The notes under the pieces are model-generated. The model ran no database searches. It was not told the origin of the DNA and saw nothing but the letters and a program-made list of their open reading frames with translations. From the NCBI RefSeq assembly GCF_904849725.1, contig NC_058520.1:318815186-318879185 (forward strand): a stretch of 64,000 nucleotides of DNA. The letters run 5' to 3'. The stretch is from Hordeum vulgare subsp. vulgare. Its lineage: Eukaryota > Streptophyta > Magnoliopsida > Poales > Poaceae. Numbering within the stretch: the first letter of the stretch is position 1; each line of letters opens with the position of its first letter. The position numbers and the translations under genes are program-made. This document shows, piece by piece, positions 12,341 through 23,564 of the stretch.

Positions 12341-12345
12341 ATACC
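12341..12345. other. Target-site duplication (left) of the Copia element
   Basis: ATACC directly before the LTR start at 12346; the identical ATACC lies at 24979-24983 after the other LTR. Confidence 0.95.
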
Positions 12346-13757
12346 TGAAAGTGCGTTATATCGACTAGACGGGGGTGAATAGGATATTTTTAGAATTTCA
12401 TCACTGAGGAAATTTCCTTTGAGGAAATTCCTCACTGATGACTAACTTACAGCGGAAACAATAAAAGATCAGAAGTGCAAAGTTTCACAACAGCAGTTTT
12501 TCAGAGTGAGGAATGTGAAAACAGATTACAAAGTGAGTAGGCACGCCAAATACAGATGAGGATTAACTAGCGTGAAGAATTTGGGGTTGAGGAATTTCGG
12601 AGAAAGTCTTCAGCAAATTCTTCAAACAGTAGTAGTGAAAGTCATCAACACATAATGTGAGGAAAGTAAGGAGTTGAGGAATTAGAACCCGTTTCTTAGT
12701 GAAGACATTAGTTGATGACCCAGTTCCGACTGCTCTGACAGTCGTACATATGGTTTGGAGCGGTTTGGTATTGAAACCAAAGGACACACAGTCCCGGGAC
12801 ACATAGTCCCTACCGTGTTCTCCTTGGACTAAGAACACACGGTCCTCGCCCAACACTCGTGGTATGTCTTCAGGGCAGACTTCCAAACCCTCACAAACTT
12901 GGTCACCCGGCGATCCACAATTGACAGCTGGAAAGCTCTAGACCATGACGCCTAACCGTCTGGAGGATGCACAGTCCTCAAAGGTAAAAGGCTTCAGTCC
13001 CACACAGGAACAACTTCTTAAGTGATGCTCAATCACTAGGTTTGGTTTGTGATTTCGGTGTATGGGGTATTTCCTCACTGATGAATTACTCTCGAAGACT
13101 CTGAGGAATTGGGTTGCTCTTATGACAAGTGTCAGTTTCTAACGGAGTAGCCAACCAGCTAATGGTTGTGGGGGGCGGCTATTTATAGCCCGGGAGCATC
13201 CCGACATGATTTGACACTAATGCCCCTAAATAATATGACCGTTGGTGTGGATAAGACCAATGATGTGGCGTGGCTATCGAAACGGTTGGAACCCTCAACT
13301 GTGAGAGTCCTTATGTCACTCGTATTCCTCACTTGAGGCTTTTGGTAGAATTAGGCTTGGGTTGAGCATCATGAGGAAATTCATTCCAGAGTGTAACTTC
13401 GACCCCCTTTAACAGTACGGTATTCCTATTACTCAAATGCGAAGAAAATAAAATAGAAAGAGTAAATCTTCATGCTTCAAAGTCTTCAACATGATTTTCT
13501 TCAGGACACACCGAATTCCTCAATTTTAGTATCTTCATGAGGAATATCAATTTCATCGCAGATTCTTCGCGATTCAATTCCTCAGCTTCAGACCAATTTC
13601 TTCAACCGAAGATATATATTTTTAGGTCGATATTCATCAAATATCTCAAACTCCTCAGTGACTTATAGATCATGTGTACACTAATAAACACATTAGATAC
13701 TTAACCTATAAGTCCTCAAACCACCAAAATCACTAAGGGGCACTAGATGCACTTACA
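12346..13757 (-). repeat. Copia 3' LTR
   Basis: 1412 bp, plus-strand TGAAAGTGCG...GCACTTACA. Nearly identical to 23565-24978. It contains many AGGAATT/CCTCA-type short motifs typical of the family. Confidence 0.95.
13179..13187 (-). promoter_or_regulatory. TATA box in Copia 3' LTR
   Basis: The minus strand reads TATAAATAG in a GC-rich setting. The same box is in the 5' LTR at 24398-24406, where it would drive the element. Confidence 0.6.
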
Positions 13758-13775
13758 ATCTCCCCCTTTTTGGTG
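13758..13775 (-). other. Copia polypurine tract
   Basis: The minus strand reads CCACCAAAAAGGGGGAGAT directly upstream of the 3' LTR. Confidence 0.85.
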
Positions 13776-14282
13776 GTTGATGACAATTAGGTTAAGTCTT
13801 CAACAGGGATCAAAAATATGAAGTGTAAATACTCATTTGAGGAATTTGAAGTCAAGATTCAGAGAGACTCACCCTGAAGATGTGCATATCTTGAGGATTT
13901 TTCTTTTCACAGAAAATGCACATTGATGATTTATATCATGGAGATCTCCCCCTGAGTCTTGTACATCATGCATACATGTAACATATCATATGAAGAAAAT
14001 GAAGATGCATGATGACAAATGGTATCTGACGAATTCCTGCATGCGTGCATTAAAACTTGAGGAATAAGCATGCGAAGAAAAATGTTCAAAAGCGTTAGAG
14101 TACCATCGGGCTTAAGTTACAACTCATTACATAAAAACATCAGAAGAGGCAAGAGTTTGTAACTTAAATATAGTTCATAAGCCCCAAAATATCCCGCTTG
14201 AAGACTAACTCTCAAGTTTCTTCCCCTTTGTCATCAAGTGACAAAAAGAGACAAACTGAGGACTAACGCCCGTGAAGACTTC

Positions 14283-17200
14283 ACTTCTTGGCGGTTGATG
14301 AAGAGCCATGATGCTTCTTGGGAGTAGTCTTCTTCCTTGGACCGATAGCAGTGTCGAGTTATTCTTCATCAGTTTCAGCAGTGCGGAATGAAGAAAAGGA
14401 GTTGTCTTCAAGGTATGGAACTGGAATGGGCCTGAACTTCTTCTTGGGAGGCCACGACCAGTCAATGTCTCGATCAAAGTCCATTTCTTCAAGCTCTGTC
14501 CGAGTCTTCAGTTGTGCAAGTGTAGCCCAGGTGCGATCAAAAACCTCATGCAGATAGTGATGGTTAAGCTTCACAGAGTTATGTGTTTCAGTGAGGGTTT
14601 TCACAATGGCGCCAAACTGGCGTTTGATCCACTTGTGATTGCGATCCACCTTCTGGTGAAGACTGAGGAGGAGCTCTCTTGTATTCATCACACGAGGAGG
14701 AATTGTGCTTGCTGGACGAGTCTCAGTGTCATCCCATGAAGAATAAGCTTCTGGCTCTCTGAACTGGCCATCAAGGGGCCTACTGCCTTCTTCAATCACT
14801 GATTTGCCTTTTCCTTCAATGGGCTCGAAAGTCTTCTTGTTGACCCGGATAGGAGGCATATAACCAACATGGTTTTGGCAGTCAGCATGGAAGTTGATGC
14901 CTGTCCTTCTCCTGATGAATCTCATGATCCATGGTGCATATATCTTGTGATCAAATGGACACATAGCATTGTCGGCCAAAGTCCTCAAGAAGAAATCATG
15001 GATGTTGATAGGAATACCATGGATGATGTTGTCGAGGATATTCTTCATGAGGCATACGACATCTTCTTCATCATCATTGCCTTTGATCGGCGCAAGCACA
15101 CTACAGAGGATTCTTTAGACAGACCTTGCTGTATATTTGAGCTCGTGGACGAGGAATGTTTTTCTTGGTGATTTTCCTTCAGCCAAAGGCTTCATGAGGA
15201 CTTCTATCATCCCGTTGGGCAGCTCACGCTCACCATAAAGCTTCATAGCCTCCTCTGAGGGAATTGGTACAGGCAGTTCACGGAGAAGCTCAGTAGCAGG
15301 AGCCTTGTAGTGAGTGTTTTGTGTCATCCAGTCAAACACCCAAGTGTTAATGTCTTCAGGGTTGCTAGAGATGTGAAGAGTGGCATAGAACTGAAGAATG
15401 AGCTCACTGTTCCATTCAGAGATGTCGAAGCACATTGGCAGCAAACCAGCGCCATGAAGTACATTGAGGACTGGCTCTAGGCATGGTATAGCTTCAAGTT
15501 CAACGTGAGGAATATGCCTCTGGTGGAATATCTTGTTTCTTCCACACAGCACAGATGCATACTAATTCATCCGTGTCCTAGTCCAAAAATTCAGATGCCT
15601 CATCTGAGGCTTGTCATAGGGGTTCTCTCCAATGAAGTACATGCGTTCTTCAAAGAAATTCTCCTTTTGAAACTGTGGTCGCTTGGAGAATGGCTGACGC
15701 TGAACTGGCTAAATATTTTGCTGAGGAACGGGAGTGGAGACAACAATTGCAGTCTCGGGGTTGAGCACGACGAAGGCATTGTCTTGATCAGGTGCATTTT
15801 CCTCAGCATTTTCCTCAGGGTGAGGAATTTCATTAGCTAGGGCTTTAGGCTGAGGGGCTTGCTCTTGCTATACATCAGGCTAAGGAATAGATTCATCTTG
15901 CTCAGGTGGAGGAGTTGGGCCAGCCTGTTCCTCATCTTGAGGATTTTGCTCAGATCTTTGAATTTCATCAGCTGGTGCAGCTGATCCTTGAGCAGTGTCT
16001 TTCTGAGGAATGAAGGGCTGAGGACTGTCGTCAATACGAATTTCTTCGTCGGTGTGTTCCTCAGAGGCGGCATCCTTCATTTCCTCATCTGTCCCTTTCT
16101 CTTGATCATCAAGGATGACCATTTCATAAGACGGAGAGACATTTAGGGGCACAGGGTCCAGAGGAGCAGTATCTTCAAGCGCTTTGAGGAGCTTGGCCTC
16201 TGTTTCTTCTTCTGCTGAGGAGGCCTTTCTCTTTTTGGCTTCCTTCTCAGCAGCCCTGGTTTTCTTCACGTCTGATGCACACAGAGTCATCTTCTTCACC
16301 TTTGAAGCTTTTGGTGAAGGGGTTCTCTCGACAGATTCTTCAGCTGGCTTTGAGGGACCAGCTGGAGCAGAGTCATCAGCTTGCTTTGATGAAGCAACTG
16401 GGTCAGGGGCAGTCTCATCACCTGCAGCAGTTTCATCAGCTGGAGCTTCCATGGTGATTTCTTCCATAGCCGGTACATCCACACGGCTTTCTTGGTGTAT
16501 TTCCTCAGCTTGAGGAGTTTCCTCAGCTTGAGGAGATTCATCTGCTGTCTCTTCAATCAAGGGCTGGGGAGTTGGTGCTGGAGGTGCAGCCTTCTTGTTG
16601 TAGTCATCAACAGCTTTAGTGGCCAGCTTCATGAAATTGCTCTTGAGACTCTTACGATCTGACAGCTTGGAGTACTTGTCAGACAAATTCTTCAGCTCAG
16701 CCTGTGTTGACACCAGTGCATCAGGCATCAAGTTGAGGAGATTATGCTTGAGGTATTTCTCCTTTTTAAGCTTCACTGCCTTGGCCTACTTGGCTTGTTG
16801 TTCTTTCCACTTGGCTTCATTGATGAAAGTGGCCACCATGTGGCTGATGCCAGGGGGAAGTTTCAAATCATCAAGCAGAGTGTTTGGGTCCTCATACCAG
16901 ATGTTGATGTAGTCTAGGAGGACCTTGGGGTACATGGCCAGAGGAATGGTGCTGCCTGATGCTTGAGCTACCCTTTCCTGCTTGTTTCTGATTATGGCTT
17001 GCAGGGTTTGATCATAATATTCATCACTGCCCTCTGATGCCGACGGGACGGTGATGATTTTGCTGGGGCTCGGCAGAGTTGCTCTTTCAGCAGACACCTG
17101 AGTCTTCACCGGTGGTGGTGAAGACTTTGTCTCCGAGCTGGTTGCAGCCAGGAGTGAGGAGCTGGAGGTGGCGGTCATTGGCTTCATGACTTGCTTCTCT

Positions 17201-17797
17201 ACTGGTGTCTCTTTAGGCTTTGGTGGTGGTGCTGAGGATTTTGGAGCTGAGCGTTTGGGCGCTGAGGGTTTTGTAACTGATGCCAGACTTCTCTTTAGGC
17301 TTTGGAGCCCTTGGCTTTGACGGCACAGACTGTGGTTGAGGAATTTCTGAACTAGAGGTCTCAGTGGCAGAGGAAGTAGCTGCAGTTGAGGCAGCAGCTG
17401 AGGACTCATTGAATTTCCTCACTGCAGCATCTGCCGGCTTCTTGAGCTTAGCCAGATGCTTTTCCTTCTCATCTGGGTAGTCATCAAGGGTCTTGAGGCT
17501 TGAGGGATGTTCTACTTGATGAGCCTCAAGTGGGGCCCGTTTGCCAGGAGGCTTCAGAGCGAATTTCTTCACATACTTGGCACTTACAAACCTGTATTCC
17601 TTCCATTCCTTCGCCCATCGGCGTTCTATCTTCTGCAGCCGAATCTTTCTCTTGGCCATTGTTTCATTTTCATCAGGTGTACAGTAGTCCAAGTAAATAT
17701 CCTCAGGGATATCCACAGCTGTGTTCTGTTCAAGTTTCTTTCCTCTCTTCTGCTTTCTGTCATCCTCCATTTTCTTGAAGGTGCGCACGAAGAACAC
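14283..17797 (-). pseudogene. Extra (env-position) ORF of the Copia/Sirevirus element, broken
   Basis: A long minus-strand accessory ORF of about 1100 codons between pol and the 3' LTR. It is read in five pieces: 17797-17213, 17409-16786, 16776-15880, 15552-15115, 15099-14359. It begins with a charged region (MEDDRKQKRGKK), continues through Ser/Ala/Pro/Lys-rich low-complexity sequence and a long Glu/Ala/Pro-rich acidic stretch (about 16600-15880). It then enters a more globular part with FDISEWNSELILQFYATLHI and INTWVFDWMTQNTHY, resembling the 'putative plant transposon protein' type of domain. A conserved C-terminal part with LLSLHQKVDRNHKWIKRQF follows. A stop at 14359 precedes a basic tail ending near 14283. 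Sireviruses often carry an ORF here called env-like. I see no signal peptide or transmembrane helix, so an envelope role is not supported. Confidence 0.7.
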
Positions 17798-18778
17798 AGA
17801 AAAGGTGTGTAGAGAAGCTCTTCGGTCGCGTGTCCAATGCGCCTTAACCCGGCGACAGAGAACGTCTACAGCGGCGGCGGACGAAGATGGTCCGACTCCG
17901 GCGTGGTTCCGGCGACGGAGAAGTCGAGGCAGTGAAGCTCATCCTCATCGGCGACGAGACTTCCAGCGGTGGCGCTAGGGTTCGGTGCTATTTGCTGTAG
18001 CAGGAGAGCGATGGGGCGAAGAAGAGTTTGCCGAGGGGGATAAGGACATATTTATAGCCAGACAGTTACTGTTGGCGTGAACATTTCGGACCAAACAGCC
18101 CCTGCCTCTACGTCTTCGCGGGACACAGGTAGTTCCCGAACAAGGCGGTGGAGATATTGGAGATCATGGTTATCCGAACGTGGGAAGTGGAGTTCAGTTA
18201 CTATGCATTAAAGAAACAATTTTTGAAGATTTGAGGATTTTCATTACAAAATCATCAGCTGAGAGGGACGCAGTGAGGATTTTGAACAAAATTTCAAGTA
18301 GAATGCATATGAAGAATCGAATAGACTGGATGAGAATAGCATAGAGGGAAAGTAGGGTCCGATCACATTCACTTAGAAGAAATATCAACTTGAAGAAATA
18401 GCTATAAGTGAATGTTGTTGAGGACTTGAAATCACAGTCTATCTAGTCAAACTTAAGTCATCAAGTGTTTTTGAAGATTTTGTGATAAATCGTCACAATG
18501 AAGAACACTGTTTTGAAGAAAAACACATTTTGAGGAAATGGAACATTGGAAGAAAATCAACTTGAGGAATTTCACATTGGGCGGTGGAGTGACCCACCAT
18601 ATAAGAATGTTGATTACAAACGCCGCGTACAATTGTCGTAGGGCCCTAAGAATCAATTTCTTCATTGATTTCTTCACATTCAGAGTGATATTCTTCATCA
18701 GTTGAAGAAAATCGATTCATCATGTGTTGCACATCTAAGTCATCAGTATTGCATAAGTGTTAGGATGTGTGCATGTTT
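17798..18778 (-). other. Copia spacer between pol and the extra ORF
   Basis: About 1 kb without a recognisable domain. The part near the extra ORF (about 17800-18060) is GC-rich; the rest is AT-rich. It probably contains the leader of the extra ORF. Confidence 0.6.
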
Positions 18779-20725
18779 TTACAAAATATTTGAAGCTTCT
18801 AAGATATTTAGCTCACACCGCAACTTGCAAAACCTTTTCTCATCCAAGGGCTTAGTGAAGATATCTGCCAGTTGATCATCAGTCTTCACATGGTCGATGA
18901 GGATATTGCCCTTGAGGACATGGTGCCGAAGAGAATGATGACGAATCTGGATGGGCTTGGTCTTCGAGTGTTGTACTCGGTTGTATGCAATCTTGATTGC
19001 ACTCTCATTGTCGCAGTAGAGAGGCACATTCTTCATGTTGATGCTGTAGTCCTTGAGGTTTTGCTTCATCCATAGTAATTGAGCACAGCATGACCCAGCA
19101 GCAATGTACTCAGCTTCGGCAGTGGAGACTGATACGCAGCTCTGCTTCTTGGAGGACCAGCAAACTAATGATCTTCTTAGGAAATGGCATGTCCTAGAAG
19201 TTGACTTGCAATCCACACGGTCACCAGCATAGTCAGAATCAGAATACCCTACTAGATGAAGATTTGAGCCCTTGGGATACCATAATCCTAGCGTTGGTGT
19301 GTGAGCTAAGTATCGAAGAATACGCTTCACAACCTTATGGTGTGATTCCTTCGGTTTTGCTTGAAAACGTGCACACATGCAAACACTAAGCATTATATCT
19401 GGCCTAGATGCACATAGATACAATAAAGAGCCAATCATAGAGCGATATACCTGCTGATCGAAATCTTTACCATTTTCATCAGTGCCGAGGTGGCCGTTGG
19501 TAGGCATTGGAGTCTTGGCACCTTTGCATTCATGCATGTCGAATTTCCTCAGAACATCCTTGAGGTATTTCTCCTGTGATATGAAGATTCCATTGCGTTG
19601 TTGACGAATTTGAAGACCTAAGAAGAATTTCAGCTCCCCCATCATGGACATCTGATATTCTTCACTCATCATGTAAGCAAATTCATCACTGTATCGTTTG
19701 TCAGTACAGCCAAATATGATATCATCGACATATATTTGACACACAAATAGCTCATTATCATAGGATTTAGTGAAAAGAGTTGGATCGAGTGAACCAGGTT
19801 TGAAGCCTTTCTTCATGAGGAATTCCTTCAATGTATCATACTATGCCCGAGGGGCTTGCTTGAGACCATAAAGAGTCGTTTTGAGTCTGAAGACTTTGTC
19901 TAGATTCTTTGGATCCTCAAAACCTGGGGGATGAGCAACATATACTTATTCCTCAAGCTTACCATTGAGGAATGCACTTTTCACATCCATTTGGTATAAG
20001 ATGATGTTATGATGATTAGCATAGGCAAGTAGTATTCGAATAGCTTCAAGTCTAGCAACTGGTGCAAAAGTTTCATCGAAATCTATTCCTTCAACCTAGG
20101 TGTAGCCTTGGGCTAGAAGTCGTGCCTTGTTCCTCACCACTTGACCGTCCTCATCTTGCTTGTTTCGGAAAATCCACTTGGTGCCGATGATGTTGTGCTT
20201 GCGAGGATCTAGTCATTTTCCCAGATTCACATGCACTGCAGAGATGATCTTTGAGGAATTTGACTGATTCGATGCCGATGACATGCTTCTTCTTCGCGAG
20301 CATGTGCAAATTCCTCATGCCTGCATGACCTAGTCATCGGTGCCACAGCCATCCTTCTGAGGTTTTTTCTAGTAAGCAAGTGGCGGGTCGAGGACCTGTA
20401 GAGAAATCAACAATGTACAAATCTCCTCTTCTTACACCTTCGAAGACTTTGGATCTATCAGATTCCATGATGACTACACATCTATATCTACCAAAGATAA
20501 CAATCATATTAAGATCACAAAGCATCAAGACTGACATGAGGTTAAAACCAAGGGATTCAACAAGCATCACTTTGTCCATATGCCTATCCTTGGAAATAGC
20601 CACTTTGCCAAGTCCCAATACCTTGCTTTTACCTTTGTCAGCATATTCATCAGCAAGCTTTTATCACCAGTCATGTGATGTGTGCAGCCACTATCAAGAA
20701 CCCACTCAGTGTTCTTGGGTTTGTC
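18779..20725 (-). pseudogene. Copia pol: protease, integrase zinc finger, reverse transcriptase and RNase H, with integrase core deleted
   Basis: Minus strand. Protease is recognised at about 20703-20665 (WVLDSGCTHHMTG). The 20618-20334 frame leads to the GAG_pre-integrase region; its HHCC zinc finger ends near 20215 with SACESGKMT-type sequence. At about 20205-20213 the reading jumps directly to the reverse transcriptase start (NIIGTKWIFRN), shifting the frame by one and removing the integrase DDE core and the first part of RT. RT then has three in-frame stops near 20098, 19945 and 19841. The last part, 19831-18779 (350 aa), is open with YVDDIIFG and an RNase H domain (DSDYAGD, STAEAEYIAAGSC, ADIFTKPL). 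The element cannot integrate by itself. Confidence 0.85.
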
Positions 20726-21109
20726 ATCCTGCAGATGAATTAGTACAGCTTACCATCTCATATGCTTCAGATTTGAAGAATATGATATCAATTTCATTAG
20801 ATAAGAATTTCATCACAACAGAATTATAAGGACGTGTGAAATATTTCTATTTCATCAACATTAGCTTGCGTCCTATCAATCATTTCCTCAGGTCTCCAGC
20901 AAATTCTTCAGATGATGATTTTCATCTGGAGACCTGACCTGCAGAAGTGATTAGTTCGATTTCTTCACCACCCACATCTTAAGGGGTGGCAAAGCATTCA
21001 TCATCGTGCGAGCACCATATGAGAAAGGTCGCATTGAAGCTAATGCACTTCTCTTAACAGTAGGGGGGTTAAAGTACTCATATGAATATGCAGAGAACTG
21101 GTTTGAGGA
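20726..21109 (-). other. Copia gag-pol intergenic stretch
   Basis: Short stretch with no clear domain between the gag stop and the protease motif. In intact relatives gag and pol sit close together, so this part is probably decayed coding sequence. Confidence 0.5.
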
Positions 21110-23482
21110 TTAATGAACGTAATGATTTGAAGAGTAATGCTCATATTCATATTCCTTGTAGTTTCCCTGCATGTTAGACGCATTAGCACGGGTACGAGCA
21201 TAGTTTTGACCAGTTGAGGATTTTGATCCTCTTGAAGACTTTGGTCCTCCTGAGGATTTTGATCTGGGGTTCGGATTCTTCGTTGGTGGTGTCATGAGGA
21301 CATTCACCTGAAGATTTTCAAGACAACTTTTGGGAACCCAGATTTTCCTCAAGGGAGGGCCATTCCTGCAGTTAGTTCCAACATATCGAGCAAATACTTC
21401 TCCAGATGGATTTTTGAACAGTTTGTAGTTGGAGTGAAATGACTCATCTGAGGAATAGGATAATTCACATGAAAAACCAGTTAGATTAGATGGATCAAAA
21501 GGAGGCCCAGTAGCAGCAACCCATGAGGTTTTGGGATACTGCTCAGGTTTCCAATAAGATCCATCAGCATTTAATTTCCTCTCAAAGGCAATTCCTTCTT
21601 TCCTCGGGTTCCTGTTCAAGATCTGCTTTTTGAGCACATCACAAAGGGTTTGATGTCCTTTGAGACTTTTGTATATGCCTGTCACATACAATTCCTTCAA
21701 CCCTGTATTTTCATCAGTAACATTTGTGTTTTCCTCAAGTGAGGAAATAGACACAATAGGTGCAGTTGAAGAATTTGTAGCAATAGAAGCATTTGATGAT
21801 TCTGGTGAAGAATTAGCAGTTTCGCATTCAATGCATTTAAGACATGGAGGAATGAATTCAACTTGACCAGCGCTGATCTGTTGAGCTAGTAATGAATCAT
21901 TTTCCATACGAAGATCATCATGAGACATCCTCAGCTTCTCTAGATCAAGCTTCCTTTGAAGAAATTCATAGGAAAGCTTCTCATGATCAGCGAGGAGTGT
22001 ATCATAATGATCTTGAAGATTATCAAATCTAGATTGAAGACTTTTCACATCTTCAGTGAGGATTTGGGTAAGGTTCATTTCATCATTCAATAGATCATCA
22101 CTTTTATCTAGCAGTTTCTGAAGCTTTTCGAGGGCAGTTTGTTGTTTAGTGGCAATGATAGCAAGTTTACTGTAACTGGGTTTTTTATAATCATCAGGTT
22201 CACAGTCACTTGAATCAGAGGAGGAGGCATTATTTGGTACCTTTGAACCTTTTGCCATGAAGCAATAGGTTGGAGCGAAGTCATCAGCATAGTCATCAGT
22301 GTGGATGGTGCAGTCATTTTCTTCAAGATTGAAGATTGACTTGCTGGCGAAAGTGGTTGGCAGTGCAAGACTAGCCTGTCCGGATTCTGAGTCTTCATCA
22401 GAACCCTCTTCTTCATCACATTCCTCTGATTCTGCCTCGGAGTCCATTTCCTTGCCAATAAGTCCCCGAGCCTTTCTGAAACTAGTCTTCTTGTGCGATG
22501 AGGTCTTTGAAGATGAGGATTTTGAAGATTTCTTCTTCTTCTTCGAGTCATCACAACTGTCATCCTTGTATTTATTCTTCTTTGATTCCTTTCCCCAACG
22601 GGGACAATCAGCAATGTAATGACCTGATTTCTTGCACTTGTGGCAGGTTCTTTTCTTGTAGTCCTCATATGAAGGTTCTGATTTCCTCATGTCTCTTCTT
22701 GAAGATTTACCGAACTGGCCACGTCGTGTAAACCTCTGGAATTTCCTCACGAGCATTGCAAGCTCCTGTCCAAATTCTTTAGGGTCACCAATGCTGTCAT
22801 CTGAATCTTCTTCTTCAGATGAGGAAATTGCTCTAGCCTTCAGTGCACGCGGTCTAGAATAGCTTGGTCCATATAGATCTTTCTTCTCTTCTAGCTGGAA
22901 TTCATGAGTATTTAGCCTTTCGAGTATATTAGCTGGATCAAGCATCTTGTAGTCTAGTCTTTCTTGAATCATCAGAACTAAAGTATCAAATGAAGAATCC
23001 AAAGATCTCAGCAGTTTCTTCACAACTTCGTGATCAGTAATGTATCGAGCTCCCAGTGCTTGCAGTTCATTTGATATGTCAGTGAGACGATCAAAGGTGT
23101 CTTGGCAGCTTCCATTGTCATGCCTCTTGAAGCTATTAAAGAGATTGCGAAGAATATCAACACGAGAGTCACGCTGGGTTGATACTCCTTCATTTACTTT
23201 GCACAGTCTCTCCCAGATCAGTGTTGCAGAGCCGAAAGCACTCACTCTTCCAAACTGGCCTGGGCTCAGATGGCCACAGATGATATTCTTCGCTTGAGAA
23301 TCGAGTTGCTTGAATTTCTTCACATCAGCAGCAGAAACAGTAGCAGAGATGATGGGGACGCCATGTTCCATAATATACCAGAGACCATTATCAATAGCTT
23401 GTAGATGCATTTGCATCTTGTTCTTCCAGAAGGGAAAGTTCTTTCCTTCGAAGGTAGGACATGCTGCAGTCACCTTAAACAT
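21110..23482 (-). CDS. Copia gag polyprotein (790 aa, intact)
   Basis: An uninterrupted ORF starting about 65 bp after the primer-binding site. The N-terminal third is a UBN2/DUF4219-type gag domain (FPFWKNKMQMHLQAIDNGLW; later LGARYITDHEVVKKLLRSL). A Lys/Arg-rich stretch is followed by a CCHC zinc knuckle CHKCKKSGHYIADCP at about residues 280-295, expected to bind element RNA. The next part is Ser/Lys-rich and acidic, with a predicted coiled coil around residues 450-550 (LEKLQKLLDKSDDLLNDEM...). The C-terminal part has a CXXC-like CLKCIECE motif and a Gly/Ser/Arg-rich tail. The protein would form the cytoplasmic virus-like particle. At 790 aa it is long for Copia but usual for Sireviruses. 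It is the longest intact ORF in the window. Confidence 0.88.
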   Translation of the reverse strand: MFKVTAACPTFEGKNFPFWKNKMQMHLQAIDNGLWYIMEHGVPIISATVSAADVKKFKQLDSQAKNIICGHLSPGQFGRVSAFGSATLIWERLCKVNEGVSTQRDSRVDILRNLFNSFKRHDNGSCQDTFDRLTDISNELQALGARYITDHEVVKKLLRSLDSSFDTLVLMIQERLDYKMLDPANILERLNTHEFQLEEKKDLYGPSYSRPRALKARAISSSEEEDSDDSIGDPKEFGQELAMLVRKFQRFTRRGQFGKSSRRDMRKSEPSYEDYKKRTCHKCKKSGHYIADCPRWGKESKKNKYKDDSCDDSKKKKKSSKSSSSKTSSHKKTSFRKARGLIGKEMDSEAESEECDEEEGSDEDSESGQASLALPTTFASKSIFNLEENDCTIHTDDYADDFAPTYCFMAKGSKVPNNASSSDSSDCEPDDYKKPSYSKLAIIATKQQTALEKLQKLLDKSDDLLNDEMNLTQILTEDVKSLQSRFDNLQDHYDTLLADHEKLSYEFLQRKLDLEKLRMSHDDLRMENDSLLAQQISAGQVEFIPPCLKCIECETANSSPESSNASIATNSSTAPIVSISSLEENTNVTDENTGLKELYVTGIYKSLKGHQTLCDVLKKQILNRNPRKEGIAFERKLNADGSYWKPEQYPKTSWVAATGPPFDPSNLTGFSCELSYSSDESFHSNYKLFKNPSGEVFARYVGTNCRNGPPLRKIWVPKSCLENLQVNVLMTPPTKNPNPRSKSSGGPKSSRGSKSSTGQNYARTRANASNMQGNYKEYEYEHYSSNHYVH

Positions 23483-23550
23483 GCCTGAAGTTGACAGAAC
23501 AAAAACTCCAGGTGGTTAAACCAAAATCACACAGAACAAGGGAGTACCTT

Positions 23551-23562
23551 GCTCTGATACCA
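23551..23562 (-). other. Copia primer-binding site, initiator tRNA-Met type
   Basis: The minus strand reads TGGTATCAGAGC, the classic Copia site, two bases inside the 5' LTR. Confidence 0.92.
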
Positions 23563-23564
23563 AT

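Noticed and set aside
15505..15840. 111-aa plus-strand ORF and other plus-strand ORFs across 14300-17900
   Set aside because: Shadows of the minus-strand extra ORF of the Copia element.
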